A DNA stretch of 6,927 bases, taken from assembly GCA_013002265.1 (NCBI GenBank), contig JABDKK010000022.1, forward strand, positions 1 through 6,927, written 5' to 3'. Under the pieces are notes generated by a model. It saw only the letters and a program-made list of their open reading frames with translations. It was not told the origin of the DNA and did not search any database. Made by a program: the position numbers and the translations under genes. This document shows positions 4,419 to 6,927 of the stretch, piece by piece (positions within the stretch are counted from its first letter, which is position 1; each line of letters starts with the position of its first letter). This stretch comes from Candidatus Nitrosopumilus sp. (GTDB lineage Archaea; Thermoproteota; Nitrososphaeria; Nitrososphaerales; Nitrosopumilaceae).

Positions 4419-5474
4419 TTAGCCAATAATGTCGGTTCGTAGTTGTCCACAAGCAGCAGAGATCTCAGTTCCTTTCTCAACTCTTACAGTACAATTTACA
4501 CCCGCATCAGATAAAATTCGTTCAAATTCAAGGACTCTTTGCCTTGATGGCCGTCTAAAATCACCTGCCGTGGGGTTAATTGGAATTAGATTGACATGCG
4601 ATCCATTTCCTTTCAAAAGTCTGGCCAGTTCTTTTGCAATTTCAGGGGAATCGTTGATTCCATCCATTAAGGCATATTCAAAAGTAACACGTCTTCCGGT
4701 TTTTTTGAAGTAGCGTCTTCCGGCCTCAATAATGTCTTCAACAGAGTTTGGCCCAGCAGTTGGAACAAGTTCTTTTCGTAATTTGTTGTTTGGAGAATGA
4801 AGCGATATGGCAAGACCGATTTGCAGATTTTCTTCGGCAAGTTTGTCTATTCCAGATACAATCCCTATGGTAGAAACCGTAATGTGTCGTTGCCCAAGTC
4901 CAAAGCCTCTATCATGTGTCAGAATTCGTATGGCTCTGATCATTTCGTCATAGTTTGCCATTGGTTCACCCATTCCCATAAACACCAAATTTGTCACATG
5001 CTCTCCACGTTTCTCTAAAAGTTCTGCAAAGTGAATTACCTGAGATACAATATGTTCTGCTGCAAGATTTGTTTTAAATCCCATCTGTCCTGTTGCACAA
5101 AACACACATCCCATAGCACATCCAATTTGAGTTGAAACGCAAATAGTTGATCTTGGATGGCCGCCAATTTTTGGCGAGGGGTACTGCATCAAGACCGTTT
5201 CAACTGAGTTATCGTTGCTCAAATTAAGCAATAGTTTTGTTGTCTCTCCATCATCACTTACAACTTTATGAATTTCTTTAGCTGAGCCAATTGTGTATCC
5301 AGTTTCTGTTAGTTCTTCTCGTAGTTTTTTTGGGAGTTGTGGTATGTCATTGATGTCTTTTGGAAATTTGTAGTATAGTGGAAGAAGAATTTGATCAGCT
5401 CGATATCTAGGATAACCCATATCCATGACAAGTTTTTCCATCTCTTCAGGAAGAAACCGATAAAGATCTGTCAT
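4419..5474 (-). CDS. rlmN: RlmN-family radical SAM 23S rRNA (adenine-C2) methyltransferase
   Basis: A 351-aa radical SAM enzyme of the RlmN/Cfr family. The cluster motif C119-AMG-C123-VF-C126 binds the 4Fe-4S centre. C112, seven residues before it, and C342 in SAACGQL match the two additional catalytic cysteines of E. coli RlmN (C118 and C355). GMGEP (167-171) is the SAM-binding loop. The N-terminal 90 residues resemble the RlmN accessory domain. RlmN makes 2-methyladenosine at 23S rRNA A2503 and in some tRNAs. I prefer RlmN to Cfr because this is a housekeeping setting and the sequence follows RlmN throughout. The family is chiefly bacterial, so ancient transfer into this archaeal lineage is likely but unproven. 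Flanked by its own TATA box and the rpl21e promoter, so probably monocistronic. Confidence 0.9.
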   Translation of the reverse strand: MTDLYRFLPEEMEKLVMDMGYPRYRADQILLPLYYKFPKDINDIPQLPKKLREELTETGYTIGSAKEIHKVVSDDGETTKLLLNLSNDNSVETVLMQYPSPKIGGHPRSTICVSTQIGCAMGCVFCATGQMGFKTNLAAEHIVSQVIHFAELLEKRGEHVTNLVFMGMGEPMANYDEMIRAIRILTHDRGFGLGQRHITVSTIGIVSGIDKLAEENLQIGLAISLHSPNNKLRKELVPTAGPNSVEDIIEAGRRYFKKTGRRVTFEYALMDGINDSPEIAKELARLLKGNGSHVNLIPINPTAGDFRRPSRQRVLEFERILSDAGVNCTVRVEKGTEISAACGQLRTDIIG

Positions 5475-5497
5475 GAAGTATTAGTTTTTCAAATCGT

Positions 5498-5505
5498 ATT
5501 ATAAT
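5498..5505 (-). promoter_or_regulatory. TATA box of rlmN
   Basis: ATTATAAT is centred about 27-28 bases before the ATG at 5474, the same spacing as the other first-gene promoters here, so a leaderless transcript is expected. Confidence 0.5.
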
Positions 5506-5522
5506 TTAATCAATAGATTAAA
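5505..5522. repeat. Inverted repeat between radA and rlmN
   Basis: TTTAATC-AATA-GATTAAA has perfect 7-bp arms and a 4-base loop. On the minus strand it lies between the T-rich radA 3' region and the rlmN TATA box, touching the latter. It could be a weak terminator hairpin or a factor site at the rlmN core promoter. Chance is also possible in such AT-rich DNA. Confidence 0.3.
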
Positions 5523-5550
5523 AATAAAATAGAAAATAGGAGAAAAGAGA
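5521..5550 (-). terminator. T-rich terminator of radA
   Basis: Directly past the radA stop codon, the minus strand is a pyrimidine/T-rich stretch with several T runs (TTTTC, ATTTTC, ATTTTA, then ATTTTTAA). This is the usual look of an archaeal intrinsic terminator. Confidence 0.5.
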
Positions 5551-5554
5551 GTGG

Positions 5555-6724
5555 TTACTCTTCTATTGGTTCAGAATCATCTGGTTCAGCATCTACTGTA
5601 GGTGCTTCCACAGTTTTGACCTCAGTAGTTTCTGCAGGAGATTCTTCTGGAGTTTCGGCAGTTGCCTCAACTACAGGTGTTTCTACGGTAGTCTCTACTT
5701 CTGGCTCTTTGGCCTTTTTGGTAGTTGCCTTTTTAGTAGTCTTTTTGGTCTTTTTCTCGGCTTCTTCAGGGTCTATGACTCCTGCTTCACCAAGTGCAAA
5801 GATTACTTCCTCTTCAGGATGATGAGGACTGTCAACCATTCTGGCAATTCGTTTTTTGCCTGATTTCTTAAAGTAGATTCTGTATGTACTGGTATGTGCA
5901 ACTACATTTCCACCAATTGGACGTGTTGGATCACCAAAGAAAACATCAGGTGATGCCATGACTTGGTTGGTTGCAATTGCTGCACAGTTGTATGTTTCTG
6001 CAATTCTAGAAAGCAAATGAACAAAGTGATTTAGTTTTTGTTGTCTTACTGATAATGTTCCTCTTCCAAGATATTCAGCACGGAACAGTCCAACTGCTGA
6101 ATCTGCAACAATTAGCTTTACATTGTTTTCTTCAATTATTGGGCCTGCTTCTTCTAAGATTAGTACCTGGTGTGCACTGTTGTATGCGCGTGCCACTATG
6201 ATTCTATCAAGAACTTTTTCTGGATCCATATCATGAGCTTGAGCAATGGATACAATTCTTTCAGGTCGGAAAGTGTTTTCAGTATCAATATACAAGACAC
6301 TTCCTTCAAGACCACCTTCTTCTTTGCTTTTTTGAACCATAACAGACATTGTATGAGCAAACTGTGTCTTACCACAGCCAAATTCACCATATACTTCTGT
6401 TAGTGCTTGGGTCTCAAGGCCACCATCAAATAGTGTGTCAAGACAATTTGTACCTGTTGTAATCTTGCCTATGCTTTGTCTGTGCTTGTAAATTTCGCTT
6501 GCACTGACAAAGTCTTTGGCAATTAATCCACCTTCAACTAGGTGTTGACGTGCTTTATTAACAATTTTTTCAGCAGTATCCTTTTCCATTCCAGTAATTT
6601 CTGAAATTTCTACGGGACCCCTAACGATGAGATCCATGACGTTGTGGATACCTGCATCGGATAATTTTCTTGTAGTTACAGGACCTACGCCCTCTAAACT
6701 ATCTAATCTTAAATCTTCTACCAT
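5555..6724 (-). CDS. radA: DNA repair and recombination protein RadA, with extra C-terminal tail
   Basis: A 389-aa archaeal RadA, the Rad51/RecA-type recombinase that forms ATP-dependent filaments on single-stranded DNA and drives strand exchange. In order: an N-terminal helix-hairpin-helix domain (about 5-65, LEGVGPVTTRKL), the polymerisation motif F72-V-S-A75, Walker A GEFGCGKTQ (113-121), Walker B LIVADS (204-209), DNA-binding loop regions SVRQQKLNHF (225-234) and the 250-277 stretch with QVMASPD and DPTRPIGG, and the closing DSPHHPEEEV-GEAGVID (298-318). That completes a normal RadA core. Residues 319-389 are an additional tail: nine lysines in 324-339, then about 50 residues rich in Glu, Thr, Pro and Val with 18 acidic residues, probably disordered. 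The ATG at 6724 lies 27 bases from a TATA box. Palindromes cover the promoter-to-start interval. Confidence 0.95.
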   Translation of the reverse strand: MVEDLRLDSLEGVGPVTTRKLSDAGIHNVMDLIVRGPVEISEITGMEKDTAEKIVNKARQHLVEGGLIAKDFVSASEIYKHRQSIGKITTGTNCLDTLFDGGLETQALTEVYGEFGCGKTQFAHTMSVMVQKSKEEGGLEGSVLYIDTENTFRPERIVSIAQAHDMDPEKVLDRIIVARAYNSAHQVLILEEAGPIIEENNVKLIVADSAVGLFRAEYLGRGTLSVRQQKLNHFVHLLSRIAETYNCAAIATNQVMASPDVFFGDPTRPIGGNVVAHTSTYRIYFKKSGKKRIARMVDSPHHPEEEVIFALGEAGVIDPEEAEKKTKKTTKKATTKKAKEPEVETTVETPVVEATAETPEESPAETTEVKTVEAPTVDAEPDDSEPIEE

Positions 6725-6743
6725 ACCGTATTGTACGGTACAA
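6724..6743. promoter_or_regulatory. Nested palindromes over the radA transcription start (possible operator)
   Basis: Two overlapping inverted repeats are present: TACCGTA-TTG-TACGGTA (6724-6740) and TTGTAC-G-GTACAA (6731-6743). A third palindrome, AAGTACTT (6742-6749), runs into the TATA box. The block lies between the TATA box and the ATG, where a bound repressor would stop transcription. No regulator is identified. Confidence 0.4.
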
Positions 6744-6746
6744 GTA

Positions 6747-6755
6747 CTTTATAAG
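6747..6755 (-). promoter_or_regulatory. TATA box of radA
   Basis: The minus strand reads CTTATAAAG, centred 27 bases before the ATG at 6724. This is the best TATA match in the window and implies a leaderless mRNA. Confidence 0.65.
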
Positions 6756-6775
6756 AGTATTGCTTAAAAAGATCA

Positions 6776-6806
6776 TTACAAAATAACAAATCTAAATAAA
6801 AATAGA
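6776..6806 (-). terminator. T-rich terminator after the small basic protein gene
   Basis: Immediately after the stop codon at 6807-6809, the minus strand is T-rich (TCTATTTTTATTTAG, then TTGTTATTTTG), a likely oligo-T termination region. It precedes the radA promoter. Confidence 0.4.
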
Positions 6807-6926
6807 CTATCTTCGTTTTCGTCTTTGTCCAGGTTTGTTTTGACCAGGATATCGACCTAAGACAAATCGTTTTTTAAAGTTATTTTTATTTCTAACACTA
6901 GAGCTAGTACCAACTATTTTTCTACC
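6807..6926 (-). CDS. C-terminal 39 residues of a small very basic protein, possibly ribosomal protein eS30
   Basis: An open frame on minus runs from the window edge to TAG at 6807-6809. The last 39 residues begin GRKIVGTSSSVRNKNNFKKR, continue FVLGRYPGQNKPGQ and end RRKRR. Thirteen of the 39 are Lys or Arg, with no acidic residue, which points to an rRNA-binding protein. The R-N-x-x-N-[FY]-x-[KR]-R pattern recalls the end of archaeal eS30, but this comes from memory of the family and the conserved N-terminus lies outside the window. It is upstream of and co-directional with radA, and is separated from it by a T-rich terminator and the radA promoter. Confidence 0.7.
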   Translation of the reverse strand, partial: GRKIVGTSSSVRNKNNFKKRFVLGRYPGQNKPGQRRKRR

Positions 6927-6927
6927 T

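Noticed and set aside
5616..5822. Plus-strand open frame of 68 codons opposite the RadA tail, rich in Ser, Val and Ala.
   Set aside because: It is the antisense of the Glu/Thr/Lys-rich tail, so its open frame follows from that codon composition.
6196..6390. Minus-strand 64-codon frame inside radA in another phase.
   Set aside because: It lies wholly within the RadA ATPase core, which has intact Walker motifs. No start signal is visible.
1..6927. Search for mobile elements, CRISPR arrays, long direct repeats, toxin-antitoxin pairs or defence genes.
   Set aside because: No transposase, integrase, repeat-spacer array or unexplained gene was seen. All sizeable non-coding stretches are under about 110 bases and hold promoters and terminators.

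Overview
The window looks like a piece of a low-GC archaeal chromosome, most likely an ammonia-oxidiser-type member of the Nitrososphaerota (Thaumarchaeota), close to Nitrosopumilales. The evidence is an archaeal/eukaryotic-type ribosomal protein (eL21), RNA polymerase subunit F (Rpb4), the archaea-specific DUF655 protein, a RadA recombinase with an N-terminal helix-hairpin-helix domain, TATA-box promoters about 27 bases upstream of start codons, and very tight gene packing. The genus is inferred and was not tested.

Layout. At the left edge (1-17, minus) lies the 5' end of a tRNA, probably tRNA-Leu, with its own TATA box. Next comes a calcineurin-like metallophosphoesterase (minus), which shares a 102-base divergent promoter region with an isocitrate/isopropylmalate-dehydrogenase-family gene (plus, TTG start). 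That gene meets a five-gene minus-strand operon tail to tail, with no bases between the stop codons. In transcription order the operon is rpl21e, rpoF, DUF655, ksgA and a PrmC/Mtq2-like methyltransferase. This is a conserved archaeal translation/transcription cluster with gaps of 2 and 21 bases, then overlaps of 4 and about 20 bases. Further right, also on minus, are an rlmN-like radical SAM rRNA methyltransferase, radA with an unusual C-terminal tail, and the 3' end of a small very basic protein that may be ribosomal protein eS30.

How the genes fit together. Six of the genes that can be named serve the translation or transcription machinery: a ribosomal protein, an RNA polymerase stalk subunit, a putative RNA-binding protein, 16S rRNA dimethylation, probable release-factor methylation and 23S rRNA A2503-type methylation. 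RadA is recombination and repair, the dehydrogenase is central carbon metabolism, and the phosphoesterase has an unknown substrate. Genes that begin transcripts have TATA boxes placed so that the mRNA would be leaderless. Two of the downstream operon genes (rpoF and DUF655) instead have Shine-Dalgarno-like sequences.

I see no mobile element, CRISPR array, toxin-antitoxin pair or defence island, and no clearly new system. The best leads are the nested palindromes over the radA start, the bipolar tail of RadA, a hairpin at the ksgA start codon, and active-site substitutions in the dehydrogenase and the PrmC/Mtq2-like enzyme.
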